This document shows, in pieces, positions 55,731 through 64,000 of a DNA stretch of 64,000 bases. Within the stretch, counting starts at the first letter, position 1; every line of letters starts with the position of its first letter. The stretch lies in NCBI RefSeq assembly GCF_014652515.1, contig NZ_BMYY01000004.1, positions 282,480 through 346,479 on the forward strand. Reading direction: 5' to 3'. The notes below the pieces were generated by a model. The model saw only the letters and a program-made list of their open reading frames with translations. It searched no databases and was not told where the DNA came from. The translations under genes and the position numbers were made by a program. The stretch comes from Bacterioplanes sanyensis. Its GTDB lineage: Bacteria; Pseudomonadota; Gammaproteobacteria; Pseudomonadales; Oceanobacteraceae.

Positions 55731-56684
55731 TTGTTGCGCGTATTGATAAGCGTCACCCTGCTTTCCCTGCTGCTGAGCGGCTGCAGCCACTCTCAACAAG
55801 ACGCCTTACTGCAATTGGCCATCGATGCCGGCCGCAGTCAGGCCGATCTCACCTTGCACCAAGCACACACCCTAGACGTCGACATGCACTACCTAGAGCG
55901 CCCTGGCAATGGCCCAGTGGTGGTATTGGTGCATGGTTTTTCCGCCAACAAGGACACCTGGCTGCGCTTTGCCCGCTATTTGCCCGACGATTATCACCTC
56001 ATCATTCCGGATCTGGCCGGCCACGGCGACACGCCCGCCGCCAACAGTTACGACCTGTTTATGCAAGCCAAGCGCCTGCAGGCGTTGGCCGAACACTTGC
56101 AAATTCCCGCCTGGCACATCGCCGGCAACTCCATGGGCGGTGCCATCGCCGCGATTTATGCCGTGCAGTATCCGCAACAAGTGCAAAGCCTGACGTTAAT
56201 CGACGCCGCTGGCGTCGAGGCACCAAAGCAAAGTCCGTTTTTTGCCGCTTTAGAGCAAGGCCATAACCCGCTGATCGCCACCGACAACGACAGCTTTGAA
56301 CAGCGCTGGCACATGACCATGAGCCAGCCGCCGCTACTGCCCTGGCCCCTGCGCCCAGCGTTAGTGCGCCAGACTCTGGCACGCGAGAACATTAACCGCA
56401 CTATATTTGCTGACATGCTAGCCACCCGAGCAACACTGTCGCAGCAAGCCTTTGCACAGCAACTCAGCCAAACCGACGTGCCGGCATTGATTATGTGGGG
56501 AGAAGAAGATCAGGTGCTGGATGTGTCATCCGTCGGCGTTTTTAAACGTCATTTGCCGCACGCGCAAGTGGTGACCTATGCCGATATTGGCCATTTGCCC
56601 ATGGTAGAAACGCCACAGCAAAGCGCCGACGACTTTATTCATTTTATTGAGCAGCAGCGGGCGTCCCTGCCCGCAAAACCTTAA
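55731..56684 (+). CDS. Alpha/beta hydrolase lipoprotein
   Basis: A serine hydrolase carried on a lipoprotein signal (LRVLISVTLLSLLLSGC). The nucleophile elbow is GNSMGG, the oxyanion HG is in VVLVHGFSANKDTW, the acid is probably in WGEEDQVLD and the histidine in DIGHLPMVETP. I favour a TTG start at 55731, after AGAGG, because it gives a clean lipoprotein signal and avoids the preceding gene. An ATG at 55689 overlaps that gene by 28 bases and adds 14 residues. Substrate unknown; a lipase or esterase role is likely. Confidence 0.88.
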   Translation: MLRVLISVTLLSLLLSGCSHSQQDALLQLAIDAGRSQADLTLHQAHTLDVDMHYLERPGNGPVVVLVHGFSANKDTWLRFARYLPDDYHLIIPDLAGHGDTPAANSYDLFMQAKRLQALAEHLQIPAWHIAGNSMGGAIAAIYAVQYPQQVQSLTLIDAAGVEAPKQSPFFAALEQGHNPLIATDNDSFEQRWHMTMSQPPLLPWPLRPALVRQTLARENINRTIFADMLATRATLSQQAFAQQLSQTDVPALIMWGEEDQVLDVSSVGVFKRHLPHAQVVTYADIGHLPMVETPQQSADDFIHFIEQQRASLPAKP

Positions 56685-56696
56685 GCCCTTAGACTC

Positions 56697-58349
56697 TTAA
56701 GCTTCGGCTGCTGCCGGCTCAGGTTGAGGTGCCAACGGTACCTCGTTATGAACCCCTGTCACCGGGCCGCTCGCCTCGCTGACGCGGTTAGCGCCGTTGT
56801 CGGTTTTATATGAAGTGGCATGGAAATGTGCAGTCGTGCGCTTATCAACGCTTTGCACATGATACCAATCCGCTTGGGCACGCTCAGCCGTGACATCGAG
56901 CACAAAAAAGCCGCGATGCACCATGTCACAGTATTTTAAATGCGGGCTGGAGCCTTTCAGCGCCGCAGCAGCGACATCACCCACCACTGGCGGCAAAGCC
57001 GGTGATGTTACCGACGGCGTCACAAACTCAACCCCCAATGAGCCTTCACCGGTGTTGCCATCATACAAAGAGCGATCGAACGGATCCTTGGCCAGATCGG
57101 CGACCCAGGTCGAGTGAATATCGCCGGTCAGCACCACAAAATTATCAATATTGTTGCGTTCAATATGATCGAATAAACGCTTGCGGGTAGCGGTATAGCC
57201 ATCCCAGGTATCGAGGAAAAACGACACACCGCCGCCGAGTTTATCGGGCAGCGCGACTGGGCCAATCTCCTGCATTTGCACTTGCTGACCGCACAGCTTC
57301 CAACGGGCGGTGGAACTGGCCAGCTGGTTTTGCAACCAGGCCTCTTGCTCAAACCCGAGCAAAGTACGGTTCGGGTCATTGCGCTCACGCTGGGTGAAAA
57401 AACCCACCTGCTCGTCGCGCCCTTCGACGCGTGTGTCCAGCATCATTAAATCGACCAGATCGCCAAAACGAAACTTGCGATAAACCGCTTCCAAATCATG
57501 CGGCTGCTGGCGAATCGGCATCCACTCAAAATACGCCTGCTTAGCGGCACGCTTGCGTGCCAGCCAATCGCCTTCACCTTCGTTGTGGTTTTCGGCGCCG
57601 TCTTTCCAAGTATCGTTGGCGAACTCGTGATCATCCCACGTCACAATAAAAGGGTATTGCTGGTGGGCAGCTTGCAAGTCCGGATCACGTTTATACAGAT
57701 TATGACGTAGGCGGTAGTCACCCAAGCTCACGATTTCATGTTTGGGTAATAAAGCACGCTGTGCACGCAGGTCTTTATCGTCGTATTTGCCTTCGGCGTA
57801 TTCATAAATGTAATCGCCCAAATGCAAAATGGCGTGTAGGTCGTTGCGCTCGGATAAAATGCGATACACATTAAAATACCCATGCGCAAAACTGGAGCAC
57901 GACACCACCGCCAAGCGCAAACGGTCCATACCGGTTTCTGCCGCGGTATGTGTGCGGCCAATCGGCGACTGCACATTGCCGACACTGAACTGATAATAAT
58001 ACCAAGTGTCTGGCATCAAACCGTCGACATCGACCTTCACCGTATAGTCACGACTGGCATCCGTTACCACGGTGCCGCTATTGACCTCGTATTGCATATC
58101 GACGTCTTCGCAAATGCGCCAATTAACGCTCACCGGCGCATCCACTTCAGGTGTGATGCGAGTCCACAAAATAACTTGATTGGCCAGTGGGTCACCCGAG
58201 GCTACCCCGTGAGCAAAATTCGCCAGTTCACGATCGGCCAAAGGGTCATCGCCTGGCTTAGAAGTCATGGCAATGGCAGGGCCAGCGACCGCCGCAGTGG
58301 CACCTAAAAGTCCCGCCTGTTGAAAAAACTTGCGTCGAGAAACAGTCAT
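56697..58349 (-). CDS. phoD: Alkaline phosphatase D (PhoD), Tat-exported
   Basis: A calcium/iron-type PhoD phosphatase that releases phosphate from organic esters outside the cytoplasm. The N-terminus carries a twin-arginine signal (SRRKFFQQAGLLGATAAVAG). Catalytic and metal motifs are visible: FAHGVASGDP, WTRITPEV, the nucleophile region VVSCSSFAHGYFNVY, HLGDYIYEYAEG, TWDDHEFAND and LTGDIHSTW. AAGGAG lies seven bases before the ATG at 58349. It follows the second phosphatase gene by 11 bases. Confidence 0.94.
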   Translation of the reverse strand: MTVSRRKFFQQAGLLGATAAVAGPAIAMTSKPGDDPLADRELANFAHGVASGDPLANQVILWTRITPEVDAPVSVNWRICEDVDMQYEVNSGTVVTDASRDYTVKVDVDGLMPDTWYYYQFSVGNVQSPIGRTHTAAETGMDRLRLAVVSCSSFAHGYFNVYRILSERNDLHAILHLGDYIYEYAEGKYDDKDLRAQRALLPKHEIVSLGDYRLRHNLYKRDPDLQAAHQQYPFIVTWDDHEFANDTWKDGAENHNEGEGDWLARKRAAKQAYFEWMPIRQQPHDLEAVYRKFRFGDLVDLMMLDTRVEGRDEQVGFFTQRERNDPNRTLLGFEQEAWLQNQLASSTARWKLCGQQVQMQEIGPVALPDKLGGGVSFFLDTWDGYTATRKRLFDHIERNNIDNFVVLTGDIHSTWVADLAKDPFDRSLYDGNTGEGSLGVEFVTPSVTSPALPPVVGDVAAAALKGSSPHLKYCDMVHRGFFVLDVTAERAQADWYHVQSVDKRTTAHFHATSYKTDNGANRVSEASGPVTGVHNEVPLAPQPEPAAAEA

Positions 58350-58360
58350 CAGCAATCTCC

Positions 58361-59404
58361 TTATTGGCGCGTCAGGGTTTGGTTAAAAGCAGCATTAACT
58401 TCGCCACTGCTCGGGTCGACGGTGTAGGCCGTACCGCGAAATTCATCACCTTCAATTTCGATATAGAAAAAGCCCAAGGTATTGTCGGCTTGCCAATAGG
58501 CTGGGTTGTTATTTGGTTTTTTCAGCTCGCGCGTTTTACCGCCCGCGCCAGAAATAATGTGAAAAGTCTTGCCGCATTTATCGACGGGTTTCAGCCATTG
58601 CAAATCATGATCGTGACCGGCGATCATCACATCCACGCGATCACAAACGTGATTTTTTAGCATTTTGTAATACACCACACCGGCGCCTGGAAAGCCGTCG
58701 TAGAGGCCAGCGTTACCGTGCTTGCCATTAGAAATAAACGCATGATGAGCAAAAGCGATTTTCCACGGCGCGTTGGAGTCTTGCAGCTCCACTTCCAGCC
58801 AGCGCTGCTGTCGATCACGGTAGGGCAACTGCCAGTATTCCGGGTCACCGTCTGACACCGCGGCCAGCGGATTTGAATCGAGCGAGAAAAACTCCACCAG
58901 CGGCTCAACATCGCCTTTAGGCGCGGTAAAATTGTAATAACGCGCCGGCATTTGCCATTTATTACTGAGGCGATCGCGCTTGTAGTGGTACTCGACCTGT
59001 ACGTCGCCCTTGTCATTGTCCAAACCGTCACCGCCGACCAACCAAGAGTTATCGTGATTGCCCAGGGTCATATAAAACGGAAAGTCCAAGTTTTGATAAG
59101 GCTGTTCGAATTTCATTTCGAACTGAATATCATCGGTAGAGTCCGCGCCCGACTCGTAAATATTGTCACCCAAGCCAATGGCAAAATCGCAACCGCGTTG
59201 AGCACACACCTGCTCCATGGCGGCGGCCACTTTATATTGGCCGTCTTTGCCTGTGCCCATATCGCCAATGGCAATAAAGCGTACAATTTTGCCCTCAACT
59301 GGGTCGACATCCGGTAATGGCTCTGGTTTATCAGACATGGCCAGTACCGTGGCACTGGACAGCAAGCCAGCCAACAGGCCGGTATAATGCGTGGTGCTAA
59401 TCAT
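58361..59404 (-). CDS. Exported metallophosphoesterase (purple acid phosphatase-like)
   Basis: 348 residues resembling tartrate-resistant acid phosphatases. Metal motifs are in order: FIAIGDMGTG, GLGDNIYESG, LGNHDNSW, AFAHHAFISNG and IAGHDHDLQW. A signal-like N-terminus (TGLLAGLLSSATVLAMS) indicates export. The start at 59404 has GGAG eight bases upstream; a longer frame to 59452 is less likely. It heads a two-gene unit with phoD, suggesting phosphate scavenging. I looked for a Pho box and did not find a good one. Confidence 0.88.
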   Translation of the reverse strand: MISTTHYTGLLAGLLSSATVLAMSDKPEPLPDVDPVEGKIVRFIAIGDMGTGKDGQYKVAAAMEQVCAQRGCDFAIGLGDNIYESGADSTDDIQFEMKFEQPYQNLDFPFYMTLGNHDNSWLVGGDGLDNDKGDVQVEYHYKRDRLSNKWQMPARYYNFTAPKGDVEPLVEFFSLDSNPLAAVSDGDPEYWQLPYRDRQQRWLEVELQDSNAPWKIAFAHHAFISNGKHGNAGLYDGFPGAGVVYYKMLKNHVCDRVDVMIAGHDHDLQWLKPVDKCGKTFHIISGAGGKTRELKKPNNNPAYWQADNTLGFFYIEIEGDEFRGTAYTVDPSSGEVNAAFNQTLTRQ

Positions 59405-59603
59405 CGGGCGATCTCCAACGGGGGTGAGAAACAGCGCGCAGGTTAGTTGCACGTTGTTACAAACTCATTATTGTTTTATTGCAGCCAAACACCTGACGAC
59501 ATGGTCAATTTCGATTTAAATCAGAAACTTATCAGCATTGCCGCCATTTTGGGTTGGCTAGAAAAGCAGTGCAGCACGAGATTCAAAAGTTGGTTAGGTA
59601 CAT

Positions 59604-60014
59604 ATGTGCCAGTTTGAATTTCGACCCGATTCGCCCCTCGCTGATTGCAACCAGCTGTACAAAGCCGCCGGCGATCATGGCCGCGCAGGCCCTACTGAAG
59701 CCCGCCCAGGTTTGTATTGTCAGCAGCAATTGGTGGCCATCGCCCGCTTGCTGCCCGGCGAAAACGCTTGGTTATTGCGCAACCTTTGTGTGGCACCCAC
59801 CTGGCGTGGACAGCGTCTGGGGCAGGTATTAATGGCTCATATTCACCAGCACTGGCCGCAGCACACGCTGTATTTACGCCCACTGCCGGGGCTGGAACCC
59901 TATTATCGCCAACTCGGCTATCAGCCATTACCGCCTCAATCTTTGTTTCGAGCACGCTTTCCCAAACAACGCAGCGTCACTTCGGTCATGTTCAGAGCCG
60001 CTACCAAGGCCTAA
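59604..60014 (+). CDS. GNAT family N-acetyltransferase
   Basis: 136 residues with the GNAT acetyl-CoA loop in a small version (LRNLCVAPTWRGQRLGQVLM, the R/Q-x-x-G-x-G/A pattern) and the closing YYRQLGYQP. The substrate cannot be told. It is followed 29 bases later by the DUF4442 gene on the same strand. The nearby alternative frame at 59717 is a shadow and is not used. Confidence 0.85.
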   Translation: MCQFEFRPDSPLADCNQLYKAAGDHGRAGPTEARPGLYCQQQLVAIARLLPGENAWLLRNLCVAPTWRGQRLGQVLMAHIHQHWPQHTLYLRPLPGLEPYYRQLGYQPLPPQSLFRARFPKQRSVTSVMFRAATKA

Positions 60015-60043
60015 ACTGCGCTCTTTTTTACGGAACAACTGTC

Positions 60044-60541
60044 ATGCCACAAAGTAACCAACTCTCTCGCCTGGTGCACAGCGTGCGCCGCGTCCCCAAG
60101 CGTTTTCAGCCAGCGGTTTTGTCGTTCATCATGGGCAAAGTCATTCCTTTTGCCGGCACCGCGGGCACACGGGTAGAAAAACTTGAACCACAAGAGTGCA
60201 TCATTGTGCTGCGCAATCGCAGAAAGGTGCGCAATCACATTGGCAGCGTGCACGCTGCCGCCATGGCACTGCTGGCAGAATCCGCCACCGGCTTTATGAC
60301 CGGGCTGTCCGTGCCGGATGATCGCATCATTGTGATCCGCACAATGGAGTTGGAATACGTCAAGCGCGCCAGCGGTGATATGAAGGCCGTCGCCAGCTTC
60401 AGTGATGAGCAACTTGAGTACGTTCGTAACACCGAAAAAGGCGACATTCAGGTGCCCGTTACCATCACTGACGCCAGTGGCACAGAAACGGTAAAAGCCA
60501 ACATGGTCTGGGCTTGGACACCGAAAAAACGCCCCGCCTAA
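60044..60541 (+). CDS. DUF4442 hotdog-fold protein
   Basis: 165 residues (MPQSNQLSRLVHSVRRVPKR) matching the DUF4442/PaaI-like hotdog family, whose members include putative thioesterases. IGSVHAAAMALLAESATGFMT is the hotdog helix that carries the usual acidic residue. A longer open frame back to 59717 exists, but the family begins here and the upstream part overlaps the GNAT gene. Function is inferred from fold only. Confidence 0.85.
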   Translation: MPQSNQLSRLVHSVRRVPKRFQPAVLSFIMGKVIPFAGTAGTRVEKLEPQECIIVLRNRRKVRNHIGSVHAAAMALLAESATGFMTGLSVPDDRIIVIRTMELEYVKRASGDMKAVASFSDEQLEYVRNTEKGDIQVPVTITDASGTETVKANMVWAWTPKKRPA

Positions 60542-60610
60542 ACCACCGCTTCGTCGTGTCAAGCTGGACGGATGGCCAAACAGCAGATATTGTCATCGGC
60601 TTTTGAATAC

Positions 60611-60639
60611 CTGCTTGGGCAGAAAACCTACCCAAGCAG
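60611..60639. terminator. Hairpin between DUF4442 gene and amino-acid transporter
   Basis: CTGCTTGGG and CCCAAGCAG form a perfect 9-bp stem with an 11-base loop. No T-run follows, so factor-independent termination is uncertain. It lies 37 bases before the transporter start and could instead act in its leader. Confidence 0.45.
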
Positions 60640-60675
60640 AGCGGTTATCCACACAATAACAACGGCGAAAGCAGC

Positions 60676-61449
60676 ATGAGCAATCCAACCCTCGCTCTGG
60701 AGCTCACCGACATCCATAAGTCGTACGGTGACCTGGAAGTGCTGAAAGGCGTCAGCCTCAGTGCCCATACAGGCGATGTCATTTCCATCTTGGGCTCCAG
60801 TGGCTCTGGCAAAAGCACCCTGTTGCGCTGCATTAATTTGCTGGAAAACCCCAGCCAGGGGAACATCGTCATTGGCGGCGAGCCATTGGCACTTAAGCCA
60901 AATAAAGCAGGCGATCTAGTCGCTGTCAGTGAGCAACAATTGCAGGCCGTGCGCGCACGGCTGGGCTTTGTGTTCCAACAGTTCAATCTGTGGCCACATA
61001 AGACCATTTTGCAAAACATCATCGAAGCGCCCACTCAGGTTTTAAAGCTGCCTAAAGACCAGGCCATCGAAAAGGCACAAGCCTTGCTTAAGAAGGTCGG
61101 TCTGGCGGACAAGCAGGATGCCTACCCAGGCAATCTTTCCGGCGGACAGCAACAACGTGTCGCCATTGCCCGCACACTGGCCATGGACCCACAAGTACTG
61201 CTGTTCGATGAACCGACCTCCGCCCTTGACCCAGAACTGGTCAATGAGGTGTTGGCGGTGATGCGGGAACTGGCACAGGAAGGCCGCACCATGTTAATTG
61301 TGACTCACGAGATGCGTTTTGCGCGCGAGGTGTCATCACAGGTGGTATTCCTGCACCAGGGACAAATCGAGGAAATGGGACCACCCGAACAGGTGTTTGA
61401 TAATCCTCAGTCGCAACGTGTGCGCGACTTTATGTCCAGCCATCAATAA
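60676..61449 (+). CDS. Amino-acid ABC transporter ATPase (AotP/HisP-like)
   Basis: The ATPase of a polar amino-acid importer. It has Walker [19 protein letters not shown], the Q-loop [12 protein letters not shown], signature [19 protein letters not shown], Walker [14 protein letters not shown] and the H-loop VTHEMRFAR. 257 residues is the HisP/AotP length. It opens the four-gene cluster; the arrangement with binding protein and two permeases points to the arginine/ornithine/lysine/histidine group. Confidence 0.93.
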   Translation: MSNPTLALELTDIHKSYGDLEVLKGVSLSAHTGDVISILGSSGSGKSTLLRCINLLENPSQGNIVIGGEPLALKPNKAGDLVAVSEQQLQAVRARLGFVFQQFNLWPHKTILQNIIEAPTQVLKLPKDQAIEKAQALLKKVGLADKQDAYPGNLSGGQQQRVAIARTLAMDPQVLLFDEPTSALDPELVNEVLAVMRELAQEGRTMLIVTHEMRFAREVSSQVVFLHQGQIEEMGPPEQVFDNPQSQRVRDFMSSHQ

Positions 61450-61482
61450 CAAACCAAAAAAACTGACAGCGAGGAAGACTGC

Positions 61483-62235
61483 ATGATTCGTAAACTGTTT
61501 GCTGCGGGCATTGCCCTAGCTACACTGGCCGCGGCGCCCGTTACTTTAGCAGCGGATAAAATTCGCATCGCCACAGAAGGCGCCTACGCACCTTTTAACA
61601 TGGTTGATTCCGACGGCAACCTGATCGGCTTTGACGTCGACATTGCCAACGCTCTGTGCGAGCAAATGGAAGTGGAGTGTGAAATCGTCGCTCAGGATTG
61701 GGACGGCATCATCCCGGGTTTGCGCGCACGTAAATACGACGCCATCATCGCCTCCATGTCGATTACCGAAGAGCGCCTGCGCGTGGTCGACTTCTCTGAA
61801 AAATACTACTCCAACGTACTGGCGTTCGTTGCCGGTAAAGACAAAAACCTCGACGTCAGCAAAAAGGGCCTGAACGGCTTAGTAGTCGGCGCTCAGCGCG
61901 CGACCATTGCTGGCCAAATGCTGGAAGACAAATACAGCGACGTGGTCACGGTGAAGCTGTACGACACCCAAGACAACGCCTACCTAGATCTGGCATCTGG
62001 CCGCCTGGACGCACTGTTGTCGGATAAATTCCCAGCCTACGACTGGCTGCGTACCGACGACGGTCAAGGCTTTGAGTTCAAGGGTGAAGACCTCGACATC
62101 AACGATGAAATTGGCATCGCGGTGCGCAAAGGCGACGACCTGAAAGATGACTTCAGCGCTGCCATCAAAGCCATTGTTGCCAACGGTAAGTACGAAGAAA
62201 TCAACAAAAAATACTTCCCGTTCAGCATTTACTAA
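61483..62235 (+). CDS. Periplasmic basic amino-acid binding protein (ArgT/AotJ-like)
   Basis: The solute receptor of the importer. Its signal peptide is visible (FAAGIALATLAAAPVTLAADK). The ligand site is ATEGAYAPFNMVDSDGNLIGFDVD, the signature of the lysine/arginine/ornithine group, with AQDWDGIIPGLRARKYDAII after it. 250 residues. The exact ligand is not proven by sequence. Confidence 0.93.
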   Translation: MIRKLFAAGIALATLAAAPVTLAADKIRIATEGAYAPFNMVDSDGNLIGFDVDIANALCEQMEVECEIVAQDWDGIIPGLRARKYDAIIASMSITEERLRVVDFSEKYYSNVLAFVAGKDKNLDVSKKGLNGLVVGAQRATIAGQMLEDKYSDVVTVKLYDTQDNAYLDLASGRLDALLSDKFPAYDWLRTDDGQGFEFKGEDLDINDEIGIAVRKGDDLKDDFSAAIKAIVANGKYEEINKKYFPFSIY

Positions 62236-62253
62236 TCTGCTTTAACCTTACAC

Positions 62254-62314
62254 CGACCCGGCCAACGGACAGGCAAGCCTCAATAAGAGTGCCACTGCCG
62301 TCCTGGCCGGGTCG
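62254..62314 (+). promoter_or_regulatory. Intercistronic hairpin between binding protein and permeases
   Basis: CGACCCGGCCA and TGGCCGGGTCG are perfect 11-bp complements with a 39-base loop that lies between the binding-protein stop and the permease start. A short T-rich tail (TTTGTTT) follows. Partial termination or 3'-end stabilisation here would give more binding protein than permease, as known for similar transporters. Confidence 0.65.
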
Positions 62315-62334
62315 TTTGTTTGCAGGACCCGGTT

Positions 62335-63027
62335 ATGGAATTACAAGGCTTCGGCCACCTATTACTCAGCGGCACTTGGATGACCGTACAACTGGCCGTC
62401 AGCAGCTTGCTGATCGGTTTGGTCATTGGTCTAATTGGCGCCAGCGCTAAATTATCTGACTCGCGCATTTTGCGCGGTATTGCCACCGGCTACACCACTA
62501 TTATTCGTGGCATACCCGAATTACTGCTGGTTTTAACCTTATATTTTGGCGGCTCGCAATTGATCATGCTGGTCGCCGCCTGGTTTGGCCACGATGACTA
62601 CATCGAAGTCGGCCCCTTCGCCGCCGGTGTGGCCGCACTCTCGATTGCCTTTGGCGCGTATGCGACGGAAGTGTTTCGTATGGCCATGCTGGAAATTCCC
62701 AAAGGCCAGTGGGAATCCGCTGCCGCCATGGGCATGGGTAAAATACAAACCTTTTTCCGCATTATTTTGCCGCAGTTGTGGCGCCTATCGATTCCAGGCC
62801 TAGGCAACTTGTTCCAGGTATTATTGAAAGACACCGCTTTAGTCTCGGTGGTGGGCTTGAATGAACTGATGCGCCAGGCCGCCGTCGGCGCTGCCAACAC
62901 CAAGCAACCCTTCGACTTTTACATGGCCGCTGCCCTGCTTTATTTAGGGCTGACCTTAATCGCCACCGTGATCACCATGATGCTGGAGCGCTGGAGTAAA
63001 CCTGAACTGCGAGGCAGCCGAGCATGA
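62335..63027 (+). CDS. Amino-acid ABC transporter permease (AotQ/HisQ-like)
   Basis: 230 residues with about five membrane helices and the EAA loop EIPKGQWESAAAMGMGKIQTF. GIPELLLVLTLYFGG is the HisQ-type marker. The start is the ATG at 62335 with AGGA seven bases upstream. The stop overlaps the next permease by four bases. Confidence 0.92.
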   Translation: MELQGFGHLLLSGTWMTVQLAVSSLLIGLVIGLIGASAKLSDSRILRGIATGYTTIIRGIPELLLVLTLYFGGSQLIMLVAAWFGHDDYIEVGPFAAGVAALSIAFGAYATEVFRMAMLEIPKGQWESAAAMGMGKIQTFFRIILPQLWRLSIPGLGNLFQVLLKDTALVSVVGLNELMRQAAVGAANTKQPFDFYMAAALLYLGLTLIATVITMMLERWSKPELRGSRA

Positions 63028-63734
63028 GTTGGGAATGGTCTGTAATTTGGGAATACCTGCCACGCCTCTGGCAAGGTGCGCTGCTGACCTTGGAGCTGGT
63101 ATTCTTCTCCGGCTTAATTGGCATTATTCTGGCGGTGCCACTGGCACTGATGCGCGCCTCACACAACTGGGTACTGCGCGCACTGCCCTTTGCTTATATT
63201 TTCTTTTTCCGTGGCACACCGCTTTTGGTGCAAATTTTCTTGATTTATTATGGCGCCGCGCAGTTTGATGTTATTAAAGACTCGGCTCTGTGGCCGGTGT
63301 TAAAAGAACCCTACTGGTGCGCCATCATCGCCTTCTCCCTCAATACCGCTGCTTACAGCGCTGAGTTGATTCGCGGTGCGATTCAAGCCATACCCAAAGG
63401 CGAGATCGAAGTGTCACAAGCGCTGGGCATGAGCAAGGCCACCATGATTCGCCGCATTATTTTACCGCGCTCTTTTGGCATTGTGTTCCCAGCCTACAGC
63501 AACGAGCTGTTACTGATGCTCAAAGGCAGCGCCCTGGCGTCGACCATTACCCTGCTCGACCTCACCGGCATGGCGCGCACCATCATTGCCCGCACCTACA
63601 CCCCGCTGGAGATGTTCTTTGCTGCTGGCATGATGTACCTGATCATTGCGGGCGTGATGATTGGCTGCTTCCGGCTATTGGAGCGGCGCATTAATCGCTA
63701 TCAGTATTACAAGTTGGATCCAAGCCAGCGCTAA
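63024..63734 (+). CDS. Amino-acid ABC transporter permease (AotM/HisM-like)
   Basis: 236 residues, the second permease. It has the EAA loop AIPKGEIEVSQALGMSKATM and FFRGTPLLVQIFLIYYG, the paired permease motif. With the upstream permease it forms the channel driven by the ATPase at 60676. It ends the operon; a strong terminator follows at once. Confidence 0.93.
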   Translation: MSWEWSVIWEYLPRLWQGALLTLELVFFSGLIGIILAVPLALMRASHNWVLRALPFAYIFFFRGTPLLVQIFLIYYGAAQFDVIKDSALWPVLKEPYWCAIIAFSLNTAAYSAELIRGAIQAIPKGEIEVSQALGMSKATMIRRIILPRSFGIVFPAYSNELLLMLKGSALASTITLLDLTGMARTIIARTYTPLEMFFAAGMMYLIIAGVMIGCFRLLERRINRYQYYKLDPSQR

Positions 63735-63735
63735 T

Positions 63736-63764
63736 AAAACGCCCTCAAATGAGGGCGTTTTTTC
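63736..63764 (+). terminator. Intrinsic terminator of the amino-acid transporter operon
   Basis: AAAACGCCCTCA and TGAGGGCGTTTT form a perfect stem with a minimal loop, followed by a T-run (TTTTTT). It starts just past the stop of the last permease gene. Confidence 0.92.
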
Positions 63765-63931
63765 GTTTATTCCTGAACGATTTCCTCCCACACGTATCAA
63801 ACTGACCATCTAAATGCAAAAATGAGATCTATTTAACAAGATCCATATCACCTTTGAAACACAACTCATTGGTGGCCAACACTTCCATTACAATCAATGA
63901 CTTAGCCAAGAACAGCCAACAAGGAAACCAA

Positions 63932-64000
63932 ATGAAACTAGTGGTCCATGCGGTTAATTCTGTAACGATTGTTTTGCCCGCTCGACCGAAGCCAGAATTT
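63932..64000 (+). CDS. Start of a partial open frame at the window edge
   Basis: An ATG with AAGG upstream opens 23 codons without stop to the end of the window (KLVVHAVNSVTIVL...). Too little is visible to name it, and the frame may not be a gene. Confidence 0.3.
   Translation, partial: MKLVVHAVNSVTIVLPARPKPEF

Noticed and set aside
59405..59603. Pho box upstream of the phosphatase pair
   Set aside because: No pair of CTGTCAT-like repeats with correct spacing was seen on either strand.
59717..60043. Long N-terminal extension of the DUF4442 protein
   Set aside because: It overlaps the GNAT gene in another frame and is not family-like; the ATG at 60044 fits the family start.

Overview
The window reads as a chromosomal core segment of a gammaproteobacterium. 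Gene order matches the Pseudomonas/Oceanospirillales type: der-bamB-yfgM-hisS-ispG-pilW-rlmN-ndk, the isc/cysE/trmJ/suhB block, mazG-relA-rlmD-cysM next to barA/gacS, and acpS-pdxJ-recO-era-rnc-lepA-mucD-rseCBA-rpoE with nadB divergent. A marine Oceanospirillaceae relative (Thalassolituus/Oceanobacter/Bacterioplanes-like) is my inference from this order and from the protein sequences; no rRNA or other marker in the window settles it.

Layout. 1-1.4 kb: the end of a chemoreceptor converging on an ATP-grasp protein. 1.5-9.8 kb: a long leftward run for ribosome assembly, outer-membrane assembly, tRNA charging, isoprenoid synthesis, pilus assembly and rRNA/tRNA methylation. 9.9-14.2 kb: iscS, iscR, cysE, trmJ and a divergent suhB-like gene. 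14.2-18.8 kb: a membrane-anchored cold-shock-domain protein, slyX and a three-gene Gld-type ABC exporter. 19.1-23.9 kb: plsB, rsmJ, uppP, tsaB. 24-26.2 kb: an AT-hook/histone H1-like repeat gene and a gene-poor 1.1 kb carrying a perfect-ended MITE. 26.2-29.8 kb: adk and ppc. 30-36 kb: a small conserved gene, mazG, relA, rlmD, cysM. 36.1-38.9 kb: BarA/GacS hybrid kinase. 38.9-48.6 kb: a tightly overlapped leftward run from rpoE to acpS. 48.8-52.2 kb: nadB, ygfX/sdhE, ygfZ. 52.2-56.7 kb: two HDOD proteins, an enoyl-CoA-hydratase-fold enzyme, an unknown membrane protein and a lipoprotein hydrolase. 56.7-59.4 kb: two exported phosphatases. 59.6-64 kb: a GNAT protein, a DUF4442 protein and a basic amino-acid ABC importer.

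The most unusual signals are losses inside conserved loci. The suhB-position protein lacks nearly all inositol-monophosphatase active-site residues while keeping the fold. The isc operon keeps iscR (with a good type-1 IscR site) and an IscS that lacks the C-terminal IscU-binding tail, and iscUA-hscBA-fdx are gone from between iscS and ndk. lepB is missing between lepA and the DUF4845 gene, and rodZ between pilW and ispG. Regulatory sites readable directly include an RpoE-type promoter upstream of rpoE, an IscR site over the iscR promoter and several hairpin terminators. Mobile traces are two copies (one intact-ended, one decayed) of a MITE, an extra left end beside the intact one, and a separate short inverted-repeat element before mazG. 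I found no tRNA, rRNA, CRISPR array, prophage or intact transposase.
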